Shown: piece after piece, positions 1 through 5,625 of the stretch | Layout of the letters: each line of letters starts with the position of its first letter | Position numbering within the stretch: the first letter of the stretch is position 1 | From: an uncultured bacterium | GTDB taxonomy: Bacteria > Actinomycetota > UBA4738 > HRBIN12 | Reading direction: 5' to 3' | Assembly: GCA_937881155.1 (NCBI GenBank) | Contig: CALGFI010000191.1 | Span: 1 to 5,625, forward strand | DNA length: 5,625 nucleotides | The notes under the pieces: generated by a model | What the model saw: the letters and a program-made list of their open reading frames with translations, nothing else | Told to the model about the DNA's origin: nothing | The model's database searches: none | Program-made: the position numbers and the translations under genes

Positions 1-809
1 GCCGTCAACAGGTGCCAGGATTCACCCTTCGTTCCGACGAGCTCGTTGAGCGTGGCCGTGAGCGTGGCGACCTCCGAGTCGGTTCCCAGGAACACCAGAG
101 CCACGAGCAGGTCGTTCCACACCCACAGGAACTGGAAGATGGCGAACGATACGAGCGCCGGGATCGACAGCGGCACCGCGAGATGGAGGAACGCGTCGAA
201 GTGTGAGGCGCCGTCCATGTACGCGGACTCGAAGATGTCGCCCGGAAGCTCCGACATGTAGCTGTACAGAAGGAAGATAGCGAGCGGCAGGCCGAACCCC
301 GCGTGCGCGATCCACGTGCCGAGGAACGTGCCGGTCAGATCGAGGTGCGTGTACACCCGCAGCAGCGGGATCAGGGCCATCTGCAACGGAAGCACCAGCA
401 GACCGACGACGACCGCGAACAGGAGCCTCCTGCCGGGGAAGCGCATCCACGCGAACGCGTATCCGGCGAACGCGGCGATGACGATGGGGATCACCGTGGC
501 GGGGATCGTCACGACCAAGCTGTTCACGAACGCGTTGCCGAGGCCCTCGGCGGCCAGAACGGCGCGGTAGTTCTCGGCGGTCAGCGATGCGGCCTCGAAC
601 GGATGGAGGAGGAACGTCCACCAACCCGACGCCTGGATGTCGGCGGCGTTGCGGAACGAGCTGATCAGCAGGGCCGCGGTCGGCATCGACCACAGCACGG
701 CGATGGCGACGACTGCGGTGACGACGACTGGCTTCACGCGCCGCGGTTCGGCCGGAGCGCGGCGAACCTCGAGCGGCTTCTCGGCCACCAGGACCGGCGA
801 GGCGGACAT
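1..809 (-). CDS. aglG: AglG/MalG-type sugar ABC transporter permease (3' end cut by window)
   Basis: Integral membrane subunit of a CUT1 carbohydrate ABC importer, pairing with the AglF-like protein upstream. The visible 269 codons show five hydrophobic segments, at about residues 27-51, 92-120, 128-150, 164-184 and 215-242. The sixth helix and the C-terminus lie beyond the left edge; family members of about 280-300 residues suggest only a short piece is missing. The EAA loop that docks on the ATPase is at about 193-217 (ESAYMDGAS, ending PLSIP). The segments ISSFRN, QASGWW and FLWVWNDLLVA match my recollection of AglG of S. meliloti, so an alpha-glucoside substrate is inferred, not proven. 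The start ATG (809-807) shares one base with the upstream stop (TGATG) and has AGGAGG 7 nt upstream, so it is well supported. The frame was read by hand and is open to the window edge. The first periplasmic loop is short compared with the S. meliloti protein as I recall it. Confidence 0.94.
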   Translation of the reverse strand, partial: MSASPVLVAEKPLEVRRAPAEPRRVKPVVVTAVVAIAVLWSMPTAALLISSFRNAADIQASGWWTFLLHPFEAASLTAENYRAVLAAEGLGNAFVNSLVVTIPATVIPIVIAAFAGYAFAWMRFPGRRLLFAVVVGLLVLPLQMALIPLLRVYTHLDLTGTFLGTWIAHAGFGLPLAIFLLYSYMSELPGDIFESAYMDGASHFDAFLHLAVPLSIPALVSFAIFQFLWVWNDLLVALVFLGTDSEVATLTATLNELVGTKGESWHLLT

Positions 810-2062
810 CAGCGCGCCTCCTGACGCCGCATGTTCCTGATGTTCAGGACCATGAACGGCACGACGACGATCATCAGGACGACGGCGAGAGCGCTCGCCC
901 GCCCGAAGTTCCGGAACTTGAACATCTCGGTGAACATGCGGTTCGCCACGACCTCGGTGTCGAACCTTCCACCGGTCATCACGAACACGATGTCGAAGAC
1001 CTTCAGGATGGCGATGAAGATCGCCGTGGCCACGGTCAAGATGGCGCCGCGGATGCTCGGCAGGACCACCTTGAAGAACAGCTGCGGCTCGGACGCCCCG
1101 TCGATCCGCGCCGCCTCGATCAGCTCGACGGGCACGCCCTTCAGCGCCGCCGAGAGCACCACCATGGCGAACCCCGTCTGGAGCCAGATCATGATCGCGA
1201 TCAGCGCGAACGTGTTGACCGGCGGCGTCTGGAGCCACGGGACCGGTTCGGCTCCGAGCGCCGAGCCGACCGCGTTCACCACGCCGATCTGGGGCTCGCC
1301 CTCGGGTCGCCACGCGTAGACGAATCGCCAGATGACGCTCGCGCCGACGAGCGAGATCGCCAGCGGGAGGAAGATGAACGTCTTCGCGAAGGCCTCGCGC
1401 TTGACGCGATCGACGAGCGCGGCGAACAACAGTCCGATCAGGACGCTGCCCGCGGTCCCCACGACGAGCCACAGCACGTTGTTCCGGAACGCGACGAGCA
1501 TGTCGGGATCGGTGAACGCGAAGCGGTAGTTGTCCGCCGCCCCGCCGTCCTCTCGAAGGCTCGTGACGATCGTGCTGATCGCCGGGTAGACGAGCGCGAA
1601 TCCGAGCAGTGCGACGGCCGGGCCGACGAACACGAGCGGGCGGATCCGCTCGGCGAACCGCCCGAGCAGGTCGACCACGCGGTTCGCCGAGACGAACAGC
1701 GCCCAGACGCCGCCCACGCCGAGGACGAGGGCGAGGACGGCGATGATCGTCTTCGACGTTCCGGGCGTCAGGCCGTTGTCGCGGATCGACGTTGCCGAAG
1801 CGTCGAGGCCGACGAAGTCGAGGGCGTTCGCGAGGTAGCGTTCGAGATCGGTCGCGTCACGGAGCATGTCCAGCCCGATGGCGCCGACGGCGAGGACGCC
1901 GGTAAGGGCGAGCATCGCGAGCAAGCCACGCGCACCCCTGGCGCCGCCGTTCGCGCCGGCGGTCGCTACTTCGGCCGTCTCGCTTGCCTCCCACCCCCGC
2001 GGTGCGGGGGTGGGAGGCTCGCGAGAGGTATCGACCGGCGGAAGGGGCGCGTTCGAACCCAT
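809..2062 (-). CDS. aglF: AglF/MalF-type sugar ABC transporter permease with extended N-terminus
   Basis: Membrane subunit (417 aa as called) of a CUT1 sugar importer, partner of the AglG-like permease. Eight hydrophobic segments are visible, at about 47-65, 104-123, 141-163, 193-217, 228-249, 284-306, 340-362 and 388-407. The ATPase-docking EAA loop is at 316-339 (EAARIDGASEPQLFFKVVLP). FLPLAISLVGASVIW, WLQTGFAMVVLSAAL and ILKVFDIVF agree closely with S. meliloti AglF as I recall it. Residues 1-46 are Pro/Ala/Gly-rich and hydrophilic, and helix 47-65 plus the linker to about 103 appear to be extra relative to that protein. The start ATG (2062-2060) follows the binding-protein stop by 4 nt but has no good Shine-Dalgarno, unlike its neighbours, so translation probably depends on coupling or begins downstream (TTG codon 47 or ATG codon 50, 1915-1913). 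The gene body is certain; the exact start is not. Confidence 0.93.
   Translation of the reverse strand: MGSNAPLPPVDTSREPPTPAPRGWEASETAEVATAGANGGARGARGLLAMLALTGVLAVGAIGLDMLRDATDLERYLANALDFVGLDASATSIRDNGLTPGTSKTIIAVLALVLGVGGVWALFVSANRVVDLLGRFAERIRPLVFVGPAVALLGFALVYPAISTIVTSLREDGGAADNYRFAFTDPDMLVAFRNNVLWLVVGTAGSVLIGLLFAALVDRVKREAFAKTFIFLPLAISLVGASVIWRFVYAWRPEGEPQIGVVNAVGSALGAEPVPWLQTPPVNTFALIAIMIWLQTGFAMVVLSAALKGVPVELIEAARIDGASEPQLFFKVVLPSIRGAILTVATAIFIAILKVFDIVFVMTGGRFDTEVVANRMFTEMFKFRNFGRASALAVVLMIVVVPFMVLNIRNMRRQEAR
817..822 (-). promoter_or_regulatory. Ribosome binding site of the AglG-like gene
   Basis: AGGAGG lies 7 nt upstream of the ATG at 809-807 and inside the last codons of the AglF-like gene. 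With the TGATG stop/start overlap it fixes the start and suggests translational coupling of the two permease subunits. Confidence 0.85.
1986..2018. repeat. Perfect 15-bp GC-rich inverted repeat (hairpin) near the start of aglF
   Basis: Arms 1986-2000 and 2004-2018 are exact reverse complements (GCCTCCCACCCCCGC and its complement) separated by 3 nt. In the mRNA this would be a very stable hairpin, 44 to 76 nt downstream of the annotated aglF ATG, spanning codons 15-26. No T-run follows it on either strand, so it is not a classical intrinsic terminator. Its place right after the binding-protein gene fits an mRNA-stabilising or attenuating element that keeps the binding protein more abundant than the permeases. 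That role is inferred. Confidence 0.85.
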
Positions 2063-2066
2063 CCGC

Positions 2067-3458
2067 TCAGCCCGAGGGCCAGCTCTCTTCGACCTGCTGG
2101 AAGATCTGCTCGGTGTTCTGTCCTTCGTCCGAGACCCAGTCGACCATGCCCGACCAGAACGTACCCTGGCCGACTTCGGCGGGCATCGCGTCCGACGCGT
2201 CGAACCGAAGCGTCGTCGCCTGCGACAGGATCGGGCCGAGCCCCGACGACGGGAACGTCGTGTACGCCGAGTCCGGCACCGACTGGTTCGGTGACACGAA
2301 CCCGCCCGCGTCGATCCACGGCAACGGAGCCTCCGGAGTCGCCAGGTACTCGAGCAGCGCCCGAACCTCGGGACGGTCGTTGAACATCACGATCATGTCC
2401 GCGCCGCCGAGGACGGGGTTCCCGAACTCCTCTTCGATCGGCGGGAGATAGAAGAACGTGCTGTCAACGCCCGGCTCGAACTGCGGATCGGGCGGATCTT
2501 CCTCGGCGCCGGGCCAGAACGACGGGATCCACGACGCCTGCTTGTGGAGCCAGCACTTCGGCTCGGGCCGGGCGAACATGTCGTTCATGGCGTGTCCGAC
2601 GAACACGTTGTTGATGGCCGTGTTGCCGCCGAACACGTTCCCGTCGTCGAACCAGATCTGGCTGACGATCTCCGCCGCCTCGAGCACCTCGGGCGAGTTG
2701 AACGGGATCTCGTGCGCGACCCACTGGTCGTACACCTCGACCGGTGCCGTCCGGAGCAGGACGTCTTCGATCCAGTCGGTGGCCACCCAGCCGGTGGCGT
2801 CACCGTGCTCCATCCCGATGCACCACGGCGTGCCGCCGTCGGCCTTGATCTGATCCTGCAAGGCCATCAGCTCGTCCCACGTCGTGGGGACGGTGTACCC
2901 GGCGTCCTCGAACGCCCGCACCGGATACCAGACGATGGACTTCAGGTCGGCCTTGAAGAACAGGCCGTAGGTGTTGCCGTCCACCTCGGCCAGGTCTACG
3001 ACGGAGCTGTAGTCCTGCTCGATCTGGTCGACGTTGATCCACTCGCTCAGGTTCACGAGGTCGCCGGAGGCCTGGAACGACTGCATCAGACCGGGCTGCG
3101 CCACCTGCGCCAGATCGGGGGCGTTGCCGCCCTCGACGCGTGCGGTCAGCACCGTCTCGTAGTCGGTCAGTCCCTCGTAGTTGACCTCGATGCCGGTCTG
3201 CTCGGCGAACGGTTGGAGCACCGCGTCGAAGTTGTCCCCCTCCGCGTCGATCCACTGCGCGAGCACCTCGACCGTCGTTCCCTCGAACTCCCCGGCGAGG
3301 GCCCGGTTCAGATGTTCGAACGGCGTCTCCCCCGCCGCCCCGGTCTCGCCGCCACCGCCCGCCGGCTCACCGCCGCCGGACGGCTCGGGCTCGTTCGTGC
3401 ACGCCGCGGCGACGAACAACAGCAAGAACGCCACGGCCAACAACTTGCGCGTCCGCAT
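2067..3458 (-). CDS. aglE: AglE-like extracellular sugar-binding lipoprotein of an ABC importer
   Basis: Substrate-binding protein (463 aa from ATG 3458-3456) that would capture an oligosaccharide outside the membrane and deliver it to the AglF/AglG channel. The N-terminus is a lipoprotein signal: basic MRTRK, hydrophobic core 6-19 and a lipobox ending VAAAC with Cys20 as the lipidation site. A flexible Gly/Glu/Pro spacer (about 21-45) follows, then the bilobal fold. Segments such as YGLFFKADLKSIVWYP (164-179), TTWDELMAL (192-200), GTPWCIGMEHGDATGWVATD (209-228), DQWVAHEIPFNSPEV (244-258) and FNDRPEVRALLEYLATPEAP (359-378) strongly resemble alpha-glucoside binding protein AglE as I recall it. 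Cys213 and Cys302 are the only mature cysteines besides Cys20 and could form a disulfide. The chosen ATG has AGGAGG 6 nt upstream; an in-frame GTG eight codons earlier is also plausible. The stop lies 4 nt before the AglF-like ATG. The exact sugar is unproven. Confidence 0.95.
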   Translation of the reverse strand: MRTRKLLAVAFLLLFVAAACTNEPEPSGGGEPAGGGGETGAAGETPFEHLNRALAGEFEGTTVEVLAQWIDAEGDNFDAVLQPFAEQTGIEVNYEGLTDYETVLTARVEGGNAPDLAQVAQPGLMQSFQASGDLVNLSEWINVDQIEQDYSSVVDLAEVDGNTYGLFFKADLKSIVWYPVRAFEDAGYTVPTTWDELMALQDQIKADGGTPWCIGMEHGDATGWVATDWIEDVLLRTAPVEVYDQWVAHEIPFNSPEVLEAAEIVSQIWFDDGNVFGGNTAINNVFVGHAMNDMFARPEPKCWLHKQASWIPSFWPGAEEDPPDPQFEPGVDSTFFYLPPIEEEFGNPVLGGADMIVMFNDRPEVRALLEYLATPEAPLPWIDAGGFVSPNQSVPDSAYTTFPSSGLGPILSQATTLRFDASDAMPAEVGQGTFWSGMVDWVSDEGQNTEQIFQQVEESWPSG

Positions 3459-3462
3459 CGCG

Positions 3463-3473
3463 CCCCTCCTTCC
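3463..3473 (-). promoter_or_regulatory. Ribosome binding site of the sugar-binding protein gene
   Basis: GGAAGGAGGGG occupies half of the 20-nt gap between the kinase stop and ATG 3458-3456. Its AGGAGG core (3470-3465) is 6 nt from the ATG. This is the strongest Shine-Dalgarno in the window, in keeping with the high demand for the binding protein. Confidence 0.85.
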
Positions 3474-3478
3474 ATTGG

Positions 3479-4498
3479 TCACGTCGATCCCCCTCCGTCG
3501 CTGCCAGTTGCTGCCGTCCTTGCCTCCTGGCCTCCTTTCGATCCGGCCCGGCCGTCGCCCAGGCGCTCCCTCGCCAACACCGCCGCTCCGATCGCGCCCG
3601 TTGGGTGTCCCGTCGGCATGGCCACGACGCGATCCGGTGGGACCATCCGTCCGGCAAGCTCGGAGCGGTCGGCGAACGCCGACAATCGATCTCGGATCGG
3701 CGAAAGGAGCGGCTCGCCGAGCGAACCGACCCCGCCGCCCATCACCAACAGGTCGGCCCCGTACGCGATGGCCAACCACTGAACCGTCTCGGTCAGACGG
3801 ACCGTGAGTCGATGCGCAGCGGCCGCCGCGGTGGCGTCCCCCGCGGCGGCCGCTCGGTACAGATCCCGTGCGTGTTTCCCGTCGACGCTCGGCCACATCG
3901 CTCGGAGTGCCGGGCCGGCCACGACGGCCTCGAGGCATCCGCGGAGGCCGCACGCACACTCCGGTCCGTCCTCGTCGACGACGACGTGTCCGATCTCGCC
4001 GGCCAGGCCGTCGCGTCCGCGGAACAGCTCGCCCCCGACGACGACCCCGGCGGAGACGCCGGTACCGATGCTCAGGTAGACGAGCGTGTGCAGGTCGGGT
4101 GTTCGGGGCTGGAGTGCTTCGAACGCCCCGACGGCGGCAGCGCGCACGTCGTTCTCGACGGTGGTGTCGACCTCGAACCTGTCGGCGATGCTCGTGCCGA
4201 TGGGGACGCCCTCGTCCCCGATGTTCAGGTTCATCGCCATCCGAACGACGCCCGTCGCGGGGTCGACCTGCCCCGGCACGCCGATCCCGATGCCGGCCAC
4301 CGTCTTCGCATCGCCGACGTCGTCGAGAACGCGATCGACCGCGGTCGCGGCGCTCGTGAGGAGCGCGTTCGCATCGCTCGCGTCGGTCGGGAGCTGAACC
4401 TGAGAAAGGACATTGCGCGCGTCGTCGGTGACGACCGCCTTCACCGACGACCCGCCCACGTCGACGCCGACGAACAACCGGCCGTCGAGCGCGCTCAT
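3479..4498 (-). CDS. ROK-family sugar kinase (glucokinase-like)
   Basis: Cytoplasmic kinase (339 aa) predicted to transfer phosphate from ATP to a hexose or related sugar. The ROK layout is complete: phosphate-binding VGVDVGGSSVKAVVTD (10-25, with Lys20), GIGVPGQVD (71-79), ENDVRAAA (115-122) with likely catalytic base Asp117, second phosphate loop SIGTGVSAGVVVGG (143-156), GEIGH (167-171) and the zinc motif CACGLRGCLE (181-190). Zinc ligands would be His171, Cys181, Cys183 and Cys188; Glu168, His171 and Glu190 are the usual sugar-contacting residues. VMGGGV (252-257) is the adenosine-side loop. The usual NLPGW-like sugar segment is replaced by NLNIGDEGVPIG (90-101), so glucose specificity is less certain. 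Residues after about 312 form a Gly/Ala/Ser-rich, probably disordered tail. The ATG overlaps the regulator stop (ATGA), with a GGAG 10 nt upstream. It probably phosphorylates the hexose released from the imported glycoside. Confidence 0.94.
   Translation of the reverse strand: MSALDGRLFVGVDVGGSSVKAVVTDDARNVLSQVQLPTDASDANALLTSAATAVDRVLDDVGDAKTVAGIGIGVPGQVDPATGVVRMAMNLNIGDEGVPIGTSIADRFEVDTTVENDVRAAAVGAFEALQPRTPDLHTLVYLSIGTGVSAGVVVGGELFRGRDGLAGEIGHVVVDEDGPECACGLRGCLEAVVAGPALRAMWPSVDGKHARDLYRAAAAGDATAAAAAHRLTVRLTETVQWLAIAYGADLLVMGGGVGSLGEPLLSPIRDRLSAFADRSELAGRMVPPDRVVAMPTGHPTGAIGAAVLARERLGDGRAGSKGGQEARTAATGSDGGGST
3480..3496 (-). promoter_or_regulatory. Alternative GTG start of the binding protein with its own Shine-Dalgarno
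   Basis: GTG at 3482-3480 overlaps the kinase stop as GTGA, is in frame with the binding protein and is preceded by GGAGGGGG (3496-3489) with a 6-nt spacer. Use of this start would add eight residues (VTNGRRGA) to the signal peptide's basic region, which stays compatible with export. It is a real competitor to ATG 3458; sequence alone does not decide. Confidence 0.45.
3818..3854. repeat. 14-bp inverted repeat inside the ROK kinase gene
   Basis: Arms 3818-3831 and 3841-3854 are perfect reverse complements (AGCGGCCGCCGCGG and its complement) with a 9-nt loop. They encode the Ala-rich stretch around residues 215-228, where GCG/GCC alanine codons readily generate such symmetry. A regulatory role is not supported; it is listed as a physical feature that would fold strongly in RNA. 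Confidence 0.7.
4495..4498 (-). promoter_or_regulatory. ATGA stop/start overlap coupling regulator and kinase
   Basis: The regulator's TGA (4497-4495) and the kinase's ATG (4498-4496) share ATGA. This is a standard translational coupling arrangement and strong evidence that the two ROK proteins come from one transcript. Confidence 0.85.
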
Positions 4499-5625
4499 CG
4501 CCACATCACTCCGAGCTCGTGGCGAAGCACCATCGCCGCGGCGCCCGAGATGACGAGATCGGGACCCGACTCGCTGGCGCTGAATTCGATGACCGGTGCG
4601 AGATCGGGAAGCACGCGAGACGCAACCTCCGTGCGGATCGCGTCGAGGAACGGGTCGAGGCCGCCGTCGATCTCGAGCGAGACGACCACGCGATGGATGT
4701 CGAGGATGGCGACGACGTTCGCCAGCACCGCTCCAACGTTCCGGCCCGCTTCCCGGATCGCGTCCCTCACCGGCTCGGGCCCGAACGCCGCCGACAGCTC
4801 CCGAACGTCCCACGGCCGCCCGCCGTCGTCGTCGACGCCGGCGTTCGCCGCGGCCGAACGCACGATGCTCGGCACGCTCGCCACGGTCTCCAGACAGCCG
4901 GTGTTCCCGCAGCGGCACGGCAGTCCGGGCTCCACGACGCGGATGTGGCCGATCTCCCCGGCGGCCGGACGGTCGCCGAGGTGCAGACGCCCGTCCACGA
5001 CGATGCCCGCGCCGATACCGACGCCGACCTTGACGACGACAAGGTTCGCGCTCGCATGGGTCGTCTCGAACTCCGCGAGCGCGCTCGCGTGCGCGTCGTT
5101 GGCGACCGTCACCGGCAGCTCGGTCCGGAGTGCCAGCTCCCGTCGGAGCGGGACACCGTGCCACGCGAGGTTCGAGGCCTCGACGACGGCGCCGTCCGCA
5201 TCGACGATCCCCGGCGTCCCCACGCCGATCCCGAGCACCGGCGCCGACGCGGACGAAACGAGCGTGCTGACGAGCCGGAAGACCTCCTCGACGCCCGCAT
5301 CCCCGCGGACCGCGTTCCGCCGGCCGTCGATCCGCTGCTCGATCCCGCCGGTCAGATCGAGGAGGGCCCCTCGGAACGGCTGGCGGCTGAGGTCGATCGC
5401 TACGATCGCCCGACCGCCGGCGTTCAGGCCGAGCAGCGTCGGTGGCTTGCCCCCCGACGAGGTACCGGGACCGATCTCCCGAACGAGTCCCGACCTGACG
5501 AGCTGCGCGATGAGGTCCGAGACCGTCGCCCGGGTCAGCCCCGTGTCTCTCGAGATGCTCGCCCGGCTGGTGACCTTCTCCCGGTAGACGTGCTGAAGGG
5601 CCGCCTGCAGGTTGGCCCGCCGCAC
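4495..5625 (-). CDS. ROK-family transcriptional regulator (NagC/XylR-like; 5' end probably cut by window)
   Basis: Sugar-sensing DNA-binding protein, likely repressor of this operon. The visible 376 codons begin with a winged helix-turn-helix (about 1-60: SRASISRDTGLTRATVSDLI at 20-39, wing around GTSSGGKPP), followed by a ROK domain. The ROK ATP-binding loop is degenerate: where kinases have DxGG(S/T)xxK this protein has AIDLSRQPFRG (76-86) without Gly-Gly and Lys, as is typical of ROK regulators that no longer phosphorylate. Sugar-binding elements remain: NLAWHGVPL (152-160), ANDAHASALAE (175-185), GEIGH (223-227) and zinc motif CRCGNTGCLE (237-246), with ligands His227, Cys237, Cys239 and Cys244. 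The first visible codon is GTG at the very edge; family members usually have some 10-20 residues before this helix, so the true start probably lies outside. Being first in the cluster suggests autoregulation. The inducer is not readable from sequence. Confidence 0.93.
   Translation of the reverse strand: MRRANLQAALQHVYREKVTSRASISRDTGLTRATVSDLIAQLVRSGLVREIGPGTSSGGKPPTLLGLNAGGRAIVAIDLSRQPFRGALLDLTGGIEQRIDGRRNAVRGDAGVEEVFRLVSTLVSSASAPVLGIGVGTPGIVDADGAVVEASNLAWHGVPLRRELALRTELPVTVANDAHASALAEFETTHASANLVVVKVGVGIGAGIVVDGRLHLGDRPAAGEIGHIRVVEPGLPCRCGNTGCLETVASVPSIVRSAAANAGVDDDGGRPWDVRELSAAFGPEPVRDAIREAGRNVGAVLANVVAILDIHRVVVSLEIDGGLDPFLDAIRTEVASRVLPDLAPVIEFSASESGPDLVISGAAAMVLRHELGVMWR

Noticed and set aside
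22..693. A 223-codon minus-strand frame at the left end.
   Set aside because: It is a shifted frame of the AglG-like permease, low in hydrophobic residues and Arg/Pro-rich; the frame starting at ATG 809 gives the real permease.
1986..2018. The hairpin as a Rho-independent terminator.
   Set aside because: No T-run follows the stem on either strand, and a gene continues directly through it on the transcribed strand.
3519..3539. Two further AGGAGG-like runs near the end of the kinase gene as ribosome binding sites of a small gene.
   Set aside because: No ATG, GTG or TTG lies at a suitable distance downstream; they encode the Gly-rich tail of the kinase.
3459..3959. Upstream extension of the binding-protein frame by 167 codons into the kinase gene.
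   Set aside because: The extra residues are Arg/Gly-rich and fall in another frame of the conserved kinase. A lipoprotein signal and Shine-Dalgarno mark the start near 3458.
4499..5164. Upstream extension of the kinase frame into the regulator gene.
   Set aside because: It is Arg-rich out-of-frame translation of the regulator; the ROK fold begins right after the ATG at 4498, which is in an ATGA overlap.
3605..5587. A 660-codon open frame on the plus strand, opposite the two ROK genes.
   Set aside because: Its translation is Arg/Asp/Ser/Pro-rich with no recognisable domain, and it lies wholly antisense to two genes with clear family motifs. Long antisense frames are common in GC-rich coding DNA.
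1..5625. CRISPR arrays, tRNA or rRNA genes, insertion sequences, phage or defence genes.
   Set aside because: No repeat-spacer pattern, no tRNA-like cloverleaf, no transposase or integrase motifs were seen; the whole window is accounted for by five metabolic and regulatory genes.

Overview
The window is GC-rich (roughly two-thirds G+C by eye) and is filled by one tightly packed minus-strand gene cluster. The sugar-binding protein has a lipoprotein signal peptide followed by a Gly/Glu/Pro-rich spacer. Together with the GC content and the GTG/ATG starts, this points to a high-GC Gram-positive bacterium, most likely Actinomycetota. No phylogenetic marker is present, so the assignment is tentative.

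In the direction of transcription (right to left) the genes are: (1) a ROK-family transcriptional regulator with an N-terminal winged helix, 5625-4495, whose 5' end is probably cut by the window edge; (2) a ROK-family sugar kinase, 4498-3479, overlapping the regulator by the 4-nt ATGA; (3) a lipoprotein sugar-binding protein of an ABC importer, 3458-2067, 20 nt downstream of the kinase; (4) an inner-membrane permease of the MalF/AglF type, 2062-809, 4 nt downstream; (5) a second permease of the MalG/AglG type, 809-1, overlapping by 1 nt and running off the left edge. No gap exceeds 20 nt, so there is no gene-free stretch to describe. Nothing on the plus strand looks like a real gene.

The three transport proteins resemble the alpha-glucoside (sucrose/maltose/trehalose) importer AglE-AglF-AglG described in Sinorhizobium meliloti, part of the CUT1 group of ABC importers. 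This match is from memory of the family sequences, not a search. The likely flow is: a surface lipoprotein captures a glucoside, the AglF/AglG channel imports it, a glucosidase (not in the window, perhaps further left) releases a hexose, and the ROK kinase phosphorylates it. The ROK regulator, at the head of the transcript, would sense the sugar and control the operon. No transport ATPase is in the window; it may lie to the left or be a shared MsiK-type ATPase encoded elsewhere. The promoter and operator should lie to the right of the window.

This looks like an ordinary, well-formed sugar-uptake operon rather than a new system. The parts most worth a second look are a perfect 15-bp GC-rich inverted repeat just inside the 5' end of the AglF-like gene, the long N-terminal extension of that permease with an extra predicted helix, and two well-formed competing starts for the binding protein.
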